From NCBI GenBank assembly GCA_018660465.1, contig JABJKH010000056.1, forward strand, positions 37,782 through 101,781: a stretch of 64,000 nt of DNA. Direction: 5' to 3'. This document shows, in pieces, positions 26,576-35,130 of the stretch. Made by a program: the position numbers and the translations under genes. The DNA is from Rhodospirillaceae bacterium. Lineage in GTDB: Bacteria > Pseudomonadota > Alphaproteobacteria > Rhodospirillales > JABJKH01. Below the pieces are notes generated by a model, which ran no database searches, was not told the origin of the DNA, and saw only the letters and a program-made list of their open reading frames with translations. The first letter of the stretch is position 1; each line of letters begins with the position of its first letter.

Positions 26576-27541
26576 ATGAGTGATACGGCGACGCTGGCTT
26601 CTTTTGACGATGTTCACGAACAGCGAAATGAATTTTTATCTGAGTCCCTTGCTGGTCTTGGAGCCGAACAGAAGACCCTGTCTTGTAAATACTTCTATGA
26701 CGAACGGGGTTCTGACCTGTTCCAGAAAATATGTGACTTACCGGAATATTATGTCACCCGGACGGAAATCAAATTGCTGCGCGATATCTCGGGCGAAATC
26801 GCCGACGTGATCGGCCCTGGATGTGAGATGATCGAATACGGCACCGGTTCATCGGAAAAGATGCGGATCGTTTTGGATGCGCTGAAAGAGCCCGCCGCCT
26901 TTATCGCCGTTGATATTTCGAGAGAGCATCTGTTGCAGGTGACGGAATCTCTGGCAGCGGACCGGCCGGACCTTACCGTGCACGCGGTCTGCGCGGACTT
27001 CACTCAGCCGTTTGATTTGCCCGCGCGGACCGGAGGTGGCAACCATGTGGCGTTCTTCCCCGGATCATCGCTCGGCAACTTCACCCATGAGGGGGCGGTC
27101 GGTTTCATGGCGGGGATTGCTGAAACCGTTGGGCCCGGTGGTGGGCTGTTGATTGGCATCGATTTAAAGAAAGACGTGGCAATTTTGGAAGCGGCCTACG
27201 ACGATTCCCAAGGAGTGACAGCGGCGTTCAACATGAACTTGCTGGTGCGCCTGAACACTGAATTCGGTGCCGACTTTGATCTGGATGGTTTTCGTCACAA
27301 GGCGCTGTACAACGAAGAAATCGGTCGCATCGAAATGCATCTGACTAGCTTGAAAGAACAAACGGTCACCTTGGACGGAAAGACATTTAAATTTTCAGAG
27401 GGTGAAAATATTCACACGGAAAATTCCTACAAGTATGGGGTCGAGGAATTCCAGGCTCTGGCAGGTCGTGCTGGGTTTACGCCGATCAAAGTATGGACCG
27501 ATGCAGATAACTTGTTCAGCATTCATTATCTGACGGCATGA
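26576..27541 (+). CDS. egtD: L-histidine N(alpha)-methyltransferase EgtD
   Basis: SAM-dependent methyltransferase of about 321 residues that trimethylates histidine to hercynine. Family features are SCKYFYDERGSDLFQKI near the N-terminus, EYGTGSSEKMRI for SAM binding, PGSSLGNF and ENIHTENSYKYG at the histidine site. I start at ATG 26576 behind AGAGAGAA; the in-frame GTG at 26552 lies inside senA. No egtC or egtE is next to it. With senA it forms the hercynine-to-selenoneine branch. Confidence 0.95.
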   Translation: MSDTATLASFDDVHEQRNEFLSESLAGLGAEQKTLSCKYFYDERGSDLFQKICDLPEYYVTRTEIKLLRDISGEIADVIGPGCEMIEYGTGSSEKMRIVLDALKEPAAFIAVDISREHLLQVTESLAADRPDLTVHAVCADFTQPFDLPARTGGGNHVAFFPGSSLGNFTHEGAVGFMAGIAETVGPGGGLLIGIDLKKDVAILEAAYDDSQGVTAAFNMNLLVRLNTEFGADFDLDGFRHKALYNEEIGRIEMHLTSLKEQTVTLDGKTFKFSEGENIHTENSYKYGVEEFQALAGRAGFTPIKVWTDADNLFSIHYLTA

Positions 27542-27560
27542 CCTGTTTGGGGGGGCCGCA

Positions 27561-28322
27561 ATGATCGGGCTCGTCGGCGCCTCTACCCTCATAATTGCCA
27601 GCTTTATCGCGGCAATGTTTAGCACTGTCGCAGGCATTGGCGGCGGCACAATGCTCATTGGGTTTATCATTCTAATGGTAGATTTTGCCCTGGTTCTTCC
27701 GGTGTATGGTGCCATTCAAATGGTATCAGGGGGCTCGCGGGTTTGGTTCTTTCGGAAGCATGTCGACTGGTCGATGTTTGTGACATTCGGCATTGCGTTT
27801 ATTCCTGGCGCAATTCTTGGCGGGCTTATTTGGGTTTATTTTGTGAATACCGAAGAGGCGCAGCCCTATATCAAGATGCTTATCGCTATTTACTTATTGC
27901 TGTATCTTAAATTTTCCAACTATCGCGTGGCAACAGGGAATCAAACCCGGTTGTTATTGATATCCGGGGGGTTATGTGGCTTTGCAGCATTGACCGTGGG
28001 GGCCGTGGGGGCCGTCATTGCGCCCTTTGTTGATGCCTTGGAACTGAAGAAGGAACGCGCCGTCGCTGCCATCGGCGTGATGTCGATATTCTCAAATATC
28101 ATTAAGTTGCCGTTGCTATTGGTCATCGCGGATCGCGTGGACTGGACGCTGGCCATTATAATCGGCGGGATGTGCCTTGCGACATTTTGTGGCGTCTACG
28201 CTGGGCGAAGTGCTCAGAAATACGTGAGCGAAGCGCAATTCAGGCACCTGTTTCGGATCGTGCTCATGGTTTTGGGGATTAAGCTGTTGGTTTGGGATGG
28301 CCTTCGGGTCGTTCTATTGTAA
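27561..28322 (+). CDS. TSUP (TauE/SafE) permease, first of three tandem copies
   Basis: A 253-residue membrane protein with about eight helices. The two TSUP half-repeats are visible as MFSTVAGIGGGTM and LCGFAALTVGAVGAVIAPF. TSUP proteins move sulfite, sulfonates, sulfoacetate and related anions. It begins 19 bases after egtD, so likely belongs to the senA-egtD transcript. Two paralogues of exactly the same length follow. Whether the anion is sulfite, selenite or a product of the selenoneine route cannot be told. Confidence 0.87.
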   Translation: MIGLVGASTLIIASFIAAMFSTVAGIGGGTMLIGFIILMVDFALVLPVYGAIQMVSGGSRVWFFRKHVDWSMFVTFGIAFIPGAILGGLIWVYFVNTEEAQPYIKMLIAIYLLLYLKFSNYRVATGNQTRLLLISGGLCGFAALTVGAVGAVIAPFVDALELKKERAVAAIGVMSIFSNIIKLPLLLVIADRVDWTLAIIIGGMCLATFCGVYAGRSAQKYVSEAQFRHLFRIVLMVLGIKLLVWDGLRVVLL

Positions 28323-28332
28323 TGTCGCTTCC

Positions 28333-29094
28333 ATGATTTCTATAGTAGCGGGTAGCGGTTTATTTATCGCGGCATTTTTTACGGCAGTATTTAGTGCCGT
28401 CGCCGGGGTCGGTGGCGGAATGATGATGTTTGCTGCCGTCGCGGTATTTCTGGATTTCGCCTTGGTCATGCCAGTGTTTGGTGCGGTTCAGACATCATCC
28501 GGGCTATCGCGTGTCTGGTTCTTTCGCAAGTATCTGAACTGGTCGATGATTTTGATCTTCGGGATTGGATTTATTCCCGCGGTCATTCTAGGCGGCTTCG
28601 CTTGGGCCTACATTATTGATGCCAAAGAAATTCAGCCTTACATCAAGATACTGATCGCAGTCTATATTCTGTTGTTCCTAATATTCCCAAAGTTCCGCGT
28701 GCCACCCGGCAACCGGACAAGAATTTTATTGGTGATGGGATTAAGCATCGGCTTTGCGGCGCTGACCATAGGGGCCGTCGGGGCGATTACCGCGCCGTTC
28801 ATCGAAGCGCTACAACTTAAGAAAGAAGACGCCATTGCCGCCATTGGCGTGGTGTCGTCGTTTGCGAACATTGCCAAGCTGCCATTGTTCTTCATTATCT
28901 TTGATCAATTGGATTTATCCGTCGTTGGCGTGATTGGCTTTTTAATCCTGGCGACGGTCTTTGGAATTTATTTTGGCAAACGCATCCAAGACAATGTTAG
29001 CGAGGACCTGTTTCGTCGCCTGTTCCGGTTTGCGCTGGGGGGCATGGCGATCAAGCTGTTGGTCTGGGATGGACTGCGGGTGGTGATGGCATGA
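28333..29094 (+). CDS. TSUP (TauE/SafE) permease, second tandem copy
   Basis: Paralogue of the gene before it. I start at ATG 28333 (MISIVAGSGL), giving 253 residues like its two sisters; a longer reading from 28297 would overlap the previous gene and add an unrelated leader. Half-repeat motifs are VFSAVAGVGGGMM and SIGFAALTIGAVGAITAPF. The stop overlaps the start of copy three (ATGA), so the three are translated as a set. Confidence 0.87.
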   Translation: MISIVAGSGLFIAAFFTAVFSAVAGVGGGMMMFAAVAVFLDFALVMPVFGAVQTSSGLSRVWFFRKYLNWSMILIFGIGFIPAVILGGFAWAYIIDAKEIQPYIKILIAVYILLFLIFPKFRVPPGNRTRILLVMGLSIGFAALTIGAVGAITAPFIEALQLKKEDAIAAIGVVSSFANIAKLPLFFIIFDQLDLSVVGVIGFLILATVFGIYFGKRIQDNVSEDLFRRLFRFALGGMAIKLLVWDGLRVVMA

Positions 29095-29852
29095 TCGGAC
29101 TTACGGCGGGGGCGGCCCTTGTTGCTGCGGCGATTTTTACATCGGGATTTAGCTCTGTCATCGGTCTGGGCGGCGGCATGATGATGTTGCTGGTGACCAC
29201 CCTGACGGTTGATTTCGCGTTGGTGATGCCAATGTTCGGTGCGATCCAATCTTCATCCGCAATTTCGCGGATATGGTTTTTTCGAAAACACCTTGATGGC
29301 GACATGATCCTGAAATTCGGCATCGGGTTTGTACCGGCTGCGATGTTGAGCGGATCGCTCTGGGCCTATTTCGTGACGACCGAAGGGGCGCAGCCTTACA
29401 TAAAAATGGTCATTGCGACGTATATGCTGTTGTTCCTGTGGTTCCCGCAATTTCGAGTGAGGTCGGGAAACAGAACCCGGCTGTTATTGTTGCTCGGTGT
29501 GCTCAGCGGGTTTGCCGCGTTGACGGTCGGTGCGGTGGGGTCTGTCGTGGCACCGTTTATTGACGCCCTGGATTTGAAGAAGGAACGCATGATTGCGGCC
29601 TTCGGCGTTATTTCCATCTTTTCCAATGGGGCGAAGCTACCGTTATTTTTCCTCGTGGCAGAGCCCTTGGATTTAACCGTTTGGGCAACCATCGGAATTT
29701 TAATCGGCGCGACCTTCATCGGCACCTATGTTGGCCGAGGCATCCAACAAAGCGTCAGTGACAAACTGTTCAGTAAAATATTCCGCACTGTGCTCGGCGT
29801 GATGGCGTTGAAGCTTTTGATCTGGGACGGGATACGGGTGGCGTATTTTTAG
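29091..29852 (+). CDS. TSUP (TauE/SafE) permease, third tandem copy
   Basis: Third 253-residue paralogue with half-repeats GFSSVIGLGGGMMM and LSGFAALTVGAVGSVVAPF. All three copies share WFFRK after the second helix, a QPYIKM segment and the C-terminal KLL(V/I)WDG(L/I)RV tail, so they arose by tandem duplication. Its end meets inverted-repeat copy 3 and the convergent valS. Confidence 0.87.
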   Translation: MIGLTAGAALVAAAIFTSGFSSVIGLGGGMMMLLVTTLTVDFALVMPMFGAIQSSSAISRIWFFRKHLDGDMILKFGIGFVPAAMLSGSLWAYFVTTEGAQPYIKMVIATYMLLFLWFPQFRVRSGNRTRLLLLLGVLSGFAALTVGAVGSVVAPFIDALDLKKERMIAAFGVISIFSNGAKLPLFFLVAEPLDLTVWATIGILIGATFIGTYVGRGIQQSVSDKLFSKIFRTVLGVMALKLLIWDGIRVAYF

Positions 29853-29853
29853 G

Positions 29854-29947
29854 CCCTTCGAGACGCTCGCCAGTGCTCGCTCCTCAGGATGAAGAGATAT
29901 AAAATTCCTTCATCCTGAGGAGCGCTGAAAGCGCGTCTCGAAGGACG
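29854..29947. repeat. inverted-repeat element, copy 3 (complete)
   Basis: Arms 29854-29893 (CCCTTCGAGACGCTCGC to CTCAGGATGAAG) and 29908-29947 (CTTCATCCTGAGGAGCGC to CGTCTCGAAGGACG) pair almost fully around a short AT spacer. It starts immediately after the TSUP stop and ends just before the valS stop. It is the third complete copy in a convergent gap. Confidence 0.9.
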
Positions 29948-29952
29948 TCACG

Positions 29953-32598
29953 CTACAAAGCCGCCAATCGAGCTGCCGCTTCCTTCAATTTTGCCACAGC
30001 TTGGGCGGCTTCTTCGCGGCGTTCTTTTTGCGTCTCGACAACATCCGCAGGTGCCTTTGCCAGGAACCCTTGGTTTGACAGCTTTTTATCGTAGCCACCA
30101 ATTTCTTTATCCAGCTTTTCAATCTCTTTGGTCAGACGCGCCTTTTCCTGATCAATGTCGATCACGTCGGCGACGGGGAGGATAAACGTCGCTTCATCCA
30201 ATACAGTCTGAATCTCACCCTTGCCGATTTCATCCTTGGCGGTAAATTCAGTAATCCGCGCGAGAGTTTTGATCAGTGCACCGTGGCGTTCCAACCGATC
30301 CAAGGTCGCAGGTCCCGCGTCTTTATGACCGAGCGCCAACTTAGCTCCAGGTGGCACATTCATTTCAGAACGCACGGACCGAATGTCGGTAATCAGCTTC
30401 ACCACCCAATCCATTTCGGTCGCGGCTGTTTCGTCAACCGTGATGTCTTCGCCGTCGAACCAGGGCGACTTGATCAGCATCTCTGGTCGATCCGCAATGC
30501 CGTTCCAAAGCTCCTCAGTCACAAACGGCATGATCGGGTGTAACATGGTGATGATCTGATCCAGTACCCAAGCGGTTGCCGCCCGAGTTTCCGTCTTGGC
30601 AGCTTCATCGTTGCCGTGGAGTGCGGGCTTGGTGAATTCAACGTACCAATCGCAGAACGTGCCCCAGGTGAAGTGATAAAGCGCGTGGGCCGCGTCGTTA
30701 AAGCGGTAATCGTCAATCGCCTTCGATGTCGCCTTGGCGGCCTCGGCGGCTTTCCCCACGATCCATTTGTTGAGGGTGAGTTCGCAGGCGTTGGGATCGA
30801 AATCCGCCACCGGCTTGCATTCATTGATCTCGGCAAAGCGTGCCGCGTTCCAGAGTTTGGTGACAAAATTCCGATAGCCTTCGATCCGGCTGTCGGCGAG
30901 TTTCACATCGCGCCCCGGAGCGGCGTAGGCGGCCAAGGTGAAGCGCAGCGCATCGGTGCCGTACTTTTCCATCACGTCCAAGGGGTCAACAATATTGCCC
31001 TTGGATTTCGACATTTTCTGACCGTGTTCGTCACGCACTAGCGCGTGGATGTAGATCGTCTTGAACGGCACGTCGTCCATGAACTGAATGCCCGACATCA
31101 TCATCCGCGCGACCCAGAAGAAGATAATATCGAAGCCGGTGACCAGAACGTCGGTCGGGTAGTAGCGCTTAAGCTCCGGCGTTTCCTCTGGCCAGCCCAA
31201 GGTCGAGAACGGCCACAAGCCAGATGAGAACCAGGTGTCCAGAACGTCTTCGTCGCGGGTGAGTTCCGTCGCCTTACCATAATGTTTTTCTGCCGCGGCC
31301 AGGGCTTGTGCTTCGTCATGTTCGACAAAGATTTCACCATCAGGTCCGTACCATGCGGGGATTTGATGGCCCCACCAAATTTGCCGACTTACGCACCACG
31401 GCTGGATGTTCCGCATCCATTCGTAATAGGTCTTTTCCCAGTTCTTCGGCACGAAATTGGTCGCACCTGTTTCCACCGCTTCGATGGCCCCGACTGCGAG
31501 TTTCTCTGCATCGACAAACCATTGGTCCATCAACCACGGCTCAATCACCACGCCAGAGCGATCCCCATAGGGCACCGTCATCGGGTTCTCTTCAATCTTA
31601 TCGAGAAGACCCAGCGCTTCGATTTCGGCCACGACTTTGTCCCGGGCCGCGAACCTGTCGAGCCCTTGGTAGGACTCAGGCGCGTTCTCGTTAACCTTCG
31701 CATCCCCGTCGAGGACATTGATGTTTTCCAGGTCATGGCGGCGGCCGACTTCGAAGTCGTTGAAATCGTGCGCAGGGGTAATCTTCACCGCACCTGACCC
31801 TTTTTCAGGATCGGCGTATTCATCCGCGACAATCGGGATCAAGCGCCCGACGAGGGGCAGCACGACGTTCTTGCCGATTAAATCTGTGTAGCGTTCATCA
31901 TCCGGGTGGACGGCGACGGCGGTGTCACCCAGCATGGTCTCAGGCCGGGTTGTGCCAACAACAACGAAATTCTGATCATCGTCCTCTAGAGGATATTTGA
32001 AATACCACATCTTGCCGTTCTGTTCGCGTTGCTCGACTTCAAGATCAGAGATCGCGGTGTGCAGTTTCGGGTCCCAGTTGACCAGGCGTTTGTCGCGGTA
32101 GATCAACCCGGCCTTGTGCAATTCGACAAACACGCGCAGCACGGCTTCGGACATGCCGTCGTCCATGGTGAAGCGTTCGCGGCTCCAATCCAAGGACGCG
32201 CCCAAGCGCCTGAATTGGTTCTGGATCGCGCCGCCGGATTCCGCCTTCCACTGCCATACCCGCTCGATAAACTTTTCCCGGCCGAGGTCGTGCCGCGTCA
32301 ACCCTTCGTCAGCCAATTGCCGTTCGACCACCATTTGGGTGGCGATGCCGGCATGGTCCATGCCCGATTGCCACAGCGCATCAAACCCCTTCATGCGGTG
32401 ATAGCGGATCAAGATGTCCTGAATGGTAAACGTCAGCCCATGCCCCATGTGCAGGCTGCCGGTCACGTTCGGCGGCGGGATCATGATGGTATAGGGCGTC
32501 GCATCAGAGCTAGGATCCGCCTTAAAAGCGCCGCTCTCCTCCCACTTCTCATAAATCCCAGCCTCAACTTCATCAGGCCGATAAGTCTTATCCAACAT
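29953..32598 (-). CDS. valS: valyl-tRNA synthetase
   Basis: Class Ia synthetase charging tRNA-Val, 881 residues from the ATG at 32598 (MLDKTYRPDEVE). An in-frame extension to 32616 adds only six residues and is unlikely. HIGH-type motif GSLHMGHGL, editing domain with TTRPETMLGDTAVAVHPDD, KMSKS motif GQKMSKSKGN, anticodon-binding domain and the C-terminal coiled coil (about the last 65 residues) are all present. In many alphaproteobacteria valS lies beside popZ and pcm; here it is about 20 kb from them. Confidence 0.97.
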   Translation of the reverse strand: MLDKTYRPDEVEAGIYEKWEESGAFKADPSSDATPYTIMIPPPNVTGSLHMGHGLTFTIQDILIRYHRMKGFDALWQSGMDHAGIATQMVVERQLADEGLTRHDLGREKFIERVWQWKAESGGAIQNQFRRLGASLDWSRERFTMDDGMSEAVLRVFVELHKAGLIYRDKRLVNWDPKLHTAISDLEVEQREQNGKMWYFKYPLEDDDQNFVVVGTTRPETMLGDTAVAVHPDDERYTDLIGKNVVLPLVGRLIPIVADEYADPEKGSGAVKITPAHDFNDFEVGRRHDLENINVLDGDAKVNENAPESYQGLDRFAARDKVVAEIEALGLLDKIEENPMTVPYGDRSGVVIEPWLMDQWFVDAEKLAVGAIEAVETGATNFVPKNWEKTYYEWMRNIQPWCVSRQIWWGHQIPAWYGPDGEIFVEHDEAQALAAAEKHYGKATELTRDEDVLDTWFSSGLWPFSTLGWPEETPELKRYYPTDVLVTGFDIIFFWVARMMMSGIQFMDDVPFKTIYIHALVRDEHGQKMSKSKGNIVDPLDVMEKYGTDALRFTLAAYAAPGRDVKLADSRIEGYRNFVTKLWNAARFAEINECKPVADFDPNACELTLNKWIVGKAAEAAKATSKAIDDYRFNDAAHALYHFTWGTFCDWYVEFTKPALHGNDEAAKTETRAATAWVLDQIITMLHPIMPFVTEELWNGIADRPEMLIKSPWFDGEDITVDETAATEMDWVVKLITDIRSVRSEMNVPPGAKLALGHKDAGPATLDRLERHGALIKTLARITEFTAKDEIGKGEIQTVLDEATFILPVADVIDIDQEKARLTKEIEKLDKEIGGYDKKLSNQGFLAKAPADVVETQKERREEAAQAVAKLKEAAARLAAL

Positions 32599-32777
32599 AG
32601 CGCAGAACGTCCCCAAGTCGTGTGTTAGGTCAAGAGGAGGGTTTTAAAGGATTGCGTGGGGAAGGAAAGGGTTTTTGGGGGGTGGGGGACTCGTTTATTC
32701 AGGCAAATTAATGTTTAGTGACCTGACAATGAGTATCCTTCAATTTTTGTAAATATAGATTTTGGCTAAGGGGTACC

Positions 32778-34490
32778 TTATGAAGATGGCTTATCACTGG
32801 ATTTAACTAATTTTATTGATGAATTATCCATTCCTTTAAGGGAAACAGCAGTTTTTCCTTCTCCAAATGAAAATTCAATTCCTTTCCCAGCTGCTAAGGC
32901 ATCATAAAAACCGCGAGTGAACTCGATCGCAGCTTCATCATCAATTGTATCATCCATTCCAATCGTATACTGAGAAATTGGAGATTTTAGAGATGTAACA
33001 GATTCGCAAGCATTTAAAATCACACATTTAACCGAATCATATCTATCCAAAAACTCTTTAATTGCAATTAGCGACACTTCTAATGTCTCTCCCTCAGGAG
33101 TTTCAAAGATAAGGTTTGACGCATCTGCATGCCCTGAGAACTGTACGATTTCATATGGGCGGCGTAACATTTCCCTTCTTAAATCGTCGATTGTTGCGGC
33201 GGGTAAATTTTCAATATTAATAAGGTTGCCTTTTGAGCCAATTTTCGTTGACTCATTTGCAGCGCGAAGTTCATTTGCAACCCTGATGTTGTCTTGGTCT
33301 GATGGACTACAGGACACGAACAGAATATTAATTGTTTCCATTCCTTGAGTGAGGTCTTCAACAATTTCACTAGAAGTTGATCTAATTTCCGACTTTATTT
33401 CGTCGTCTAATCCTCGCCATGTTTTTGCTATTTCAGAAAGTAAATCCTGTGCATCAAAGGGCTCTTCTTTTGTTCCTGCTTTCGATTGATGAGAACCAAT
33501 TTTATAAGCTTCTGCTCGAAGCCTATCTGCAAAATCAGGCCGATCATTTTGAACTATTTCTGCCAACTTAATACACAATAATACCAAAGCATGATTTGCG
33601 TCACCCCTATCAAATGGAAGTTCAGATACTAGGGTGGAAAACCCACCAGCTCGTTCAAGAACCTTTTGGCAAATTTCGCGGCCTTCAATGGAAAAATCTT
33701 CTGTTTGCGTTAAAAAAAGTTCCTCAAGAGAGCCGATATCGAGTTCTTTAGTTAATCTGCCTATAGTGGCCTCAGGGACAGCAGGGCAAACACATACTCT
33801 AGAACCGCATTGAGGACATAATCCAGGGTAACGTCTAAGAAACTCTTGTTCGAATGAAAACTCTCTGTCCAATTGTGCTTCTCTAATTTTATGTTCGTTT
33901 GCGATACCCATTAAGTATGAAAAAGTATCTGCTGCTTCCCCAACAAAGTATTTAGGGTGTTTTTCAAAAACTCGAATTGCTTCTGAAATTTCGCCCAACT
34001 CTTCAAGAAGGCCAATTGTACTTCGTCCTCGGTCATCAGTTGTGCGCGGATAAATTTCTTGGAACATGTTCTGCCAGTCATCTAAGCCGATTGGTTTTTT
34101 TTGTTGGTTAGAATTATGTAGTTTGCGTAAATCGTTATGGTTAACCGTTTGTTCTGTTCCTCTAACTTGTTTACAAATTGCATCATCATGCGGAACTTTG
34201 CGACAATATGGACATACAAAAGGAAATTTTCGATATACAAGTTCTTCGACGCTTTTAATTTTCATTTTTGCCAAAAGTGGAAAATACCAGCCTCGGGCCT
34301 TACATAGTGCATCTGTAACAGTAATGTTTTCCCTCTTTTTATTTCGATCATGAATTGTAAGCATTCCACAAACCTCCACGAAGTGAGAGAATGTAACAAT
34401 CTCGGACCTAATAAGATTTTGATCCGAATAAATATATGAGACCATTTTATACAGATCATCTAACCGAAGCATTTTGGAAGTATCATCCAT
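32778..34490 (-). CDS. MazG-like nucleotide pyrophosphohydrolase fused to a CHAT (caspase-like) protease domain
   Basis: A 570-residue single-gene fusion, visibly AT-rich beside its neighbours. A Cys pair CPYC (93-96) precedes a MazG-like NTP-pyrophosphohydrolase with EELGE at 163-167 and ExxD at 185-188, fitting EExxE-x(12-28)-ExxD. A CPQCG...CVC cluster (225-235) looks like a zinc knuckle. After a helical linker comes a CHAT domain: ILFVSCSPSD, then His454 in FSGHAD and Cys495 in ILNACES, the His-Cys protease dyad. CHAT proteases act in suicide or antiphage systems and MazG cleaves (d)NTPs, so a defence or stress effector is likely. ATG 34490 has AGGTG upstream; GTG 34499 is the alternative. 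Confidence 0.8.
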   Translation of the reverse strand: MDDTSKMLRLDDLYKMVSYIYSDQNLIRSEIVTFSHFVEVCGMLTIHDRNKKRENITVTDALCKARGWYFPLLAKMKIKSVEELVYRKFPFVCPYCRKVPHDDAICKQVRGTEQTVNHNDLRKLHNSNQQKKPIGLDDWQNMFQEIYPRTTDDRGRSTIGLLEELGEISEAIRVFEKHPKYFVGEAADTFSYLMGIANEHKIREAQLDREFSFEQEFLRRYPGLCPQCGSRVCVCPAVPEATIGRLTKELDIGSLEELFLTQTEDFSIEGREICQKVLERAGGFSTLVSELPFDRGDANHALVLLCIKLAEIVQNDRPDFADRLRAEAYKIGSHQSKAGTKEEPFDAQDLLSEIAKTWRGLDDEIKSEIRSTSSEIVEDLTQGMETINILFVSCSPSDQDNIRVANELRAANESTKIGSKGNLINIENLPAATIDDLRREMLRRPYEIVQFSGHADASNLIFETPEGETLEVSLIAIKEFLDRYDSVKCVILNACESVTSLKSPISQYTIGMDDTIDDEAAIEFTRGFYDALAAGKGIEFSFGEGKTAVSLKGMDNSSIKLVKSSDKPSS

Positions 34491-34597
34491 AGCCTGCACC
34501 TAATATGTTTTACGCATAATTTTATTATTATAGATTCACTTAATGTTCCACTGAATGCCATAAAAGCCAAGGGGTAAAGCCACGGGGTTAAAGCCAC

Positions 34598-34678
34598 GGG
34601 GTCAAGTCTTGCCTTTTGCGCTTTGGTGTTTTGCTCGGGGGGATTTGTTTCAACTTGCAAAAGGCAAGGCATGACCCC
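34598..34678. repeat. long imperfect palindrome upstream of the small secreted gene
   Basis: Left arm 34598-34619 (GGGGTCAAGTCTTGCC plus TTTTGC) and right arm 34657-34678 match in 20 of 22 positions as an inverted repeat with a 37-base loop. A shorter relative, GGGGTCA ... TGACCCC, sits at 35131-35157. Both are followed by GGTTGGTATT and then a CCTTCGAGACGC element, so they form one composite repeat. No transposase gene is nearby. Confidence 0.75.
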
Positions 34679-34721
34679 TTGAGAAATTGGGGTTGGTATT
34701 GCTGTGGGTTGTGCCGCGGGG

Positions 34722-34850
34722 CGTCCTTCGAGACGCGCTTAAGTAAGCGCTCCTCAGGATGAAGGTAAAGGGGGGCGTGCGTCGCCGCAGGATGAAGGTA
34801 AGAGGGAGGTATGGTGTCGCCTCAGGATGAGGGCGGGGGGCTTTCGCCAA
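34722..34850. repeat. single-arm copy of the inverted-repeat element with degenerate tandem tails (copy 4)
   Basis: GTCCTTCGAGACGCGCTTAA through CTCCTCAGGATGAAGG at 34722-34766 is one arm of the element. It is followed by partial echoes (CGCCGCAGGATGAAGG, CGCCTCAGGATGAGGG) but no full second arm. It lies upstream of the tiny secreted gene and is nearly identical to 35202-35244 on its other side. Confidence 0.75.
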
Positions 34851-34943
34851 TCCTGCGCGAGGCGCGATACTAGGACGCCATACCATAATATGATAAGATG
34901 TTCCCGTTTCACCAATGTCACGACGCTAGAGGAGAAATTTCTG

Positions 34944-35090
34944 ATGCAATTCAAAATATTCTTTGCTATCGCGATGATCGTCGGCGTTACCTTAGGCAGC
35001 GCCGTTGTGTCGGCGCAGGTGCCGCCGGTTGGCCCGTCCGGACCGACGGGATGGTGCACCGACGCTGAGGGCAGAAACTACCGCTGCTGA
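34944..35090 (+). CDS. 48-residue secreted peptide, unknown function
   Basis: The ATG at 34944 is preceded by GAGGAGAAATTTCTG, a good ribosome binding site. The product is a signal peptide (MQFKIFFAIAMIVGVTLGS..., cleavage expected near VVSA) and a mature peptide of about 24 residues with GPSGPTG and two Cys (WCTDAEGRNYRC). It is bracketed by the composite direct repeat 34598-34766 and 35131-35244. Too short for family assignment. It may be a real micro-gene carried between repeats. Confidence 0.5.
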   Translation: MQFKIFFAIAMIVGVTLGSAVVSAQVPPVGPSGPTGWCTDAEGRNYRC

Positions 35091-35130
35091 TAGCGCTCGG
35101 TCTCGGAGCCAAATGCTTGAGTTTGATCAC

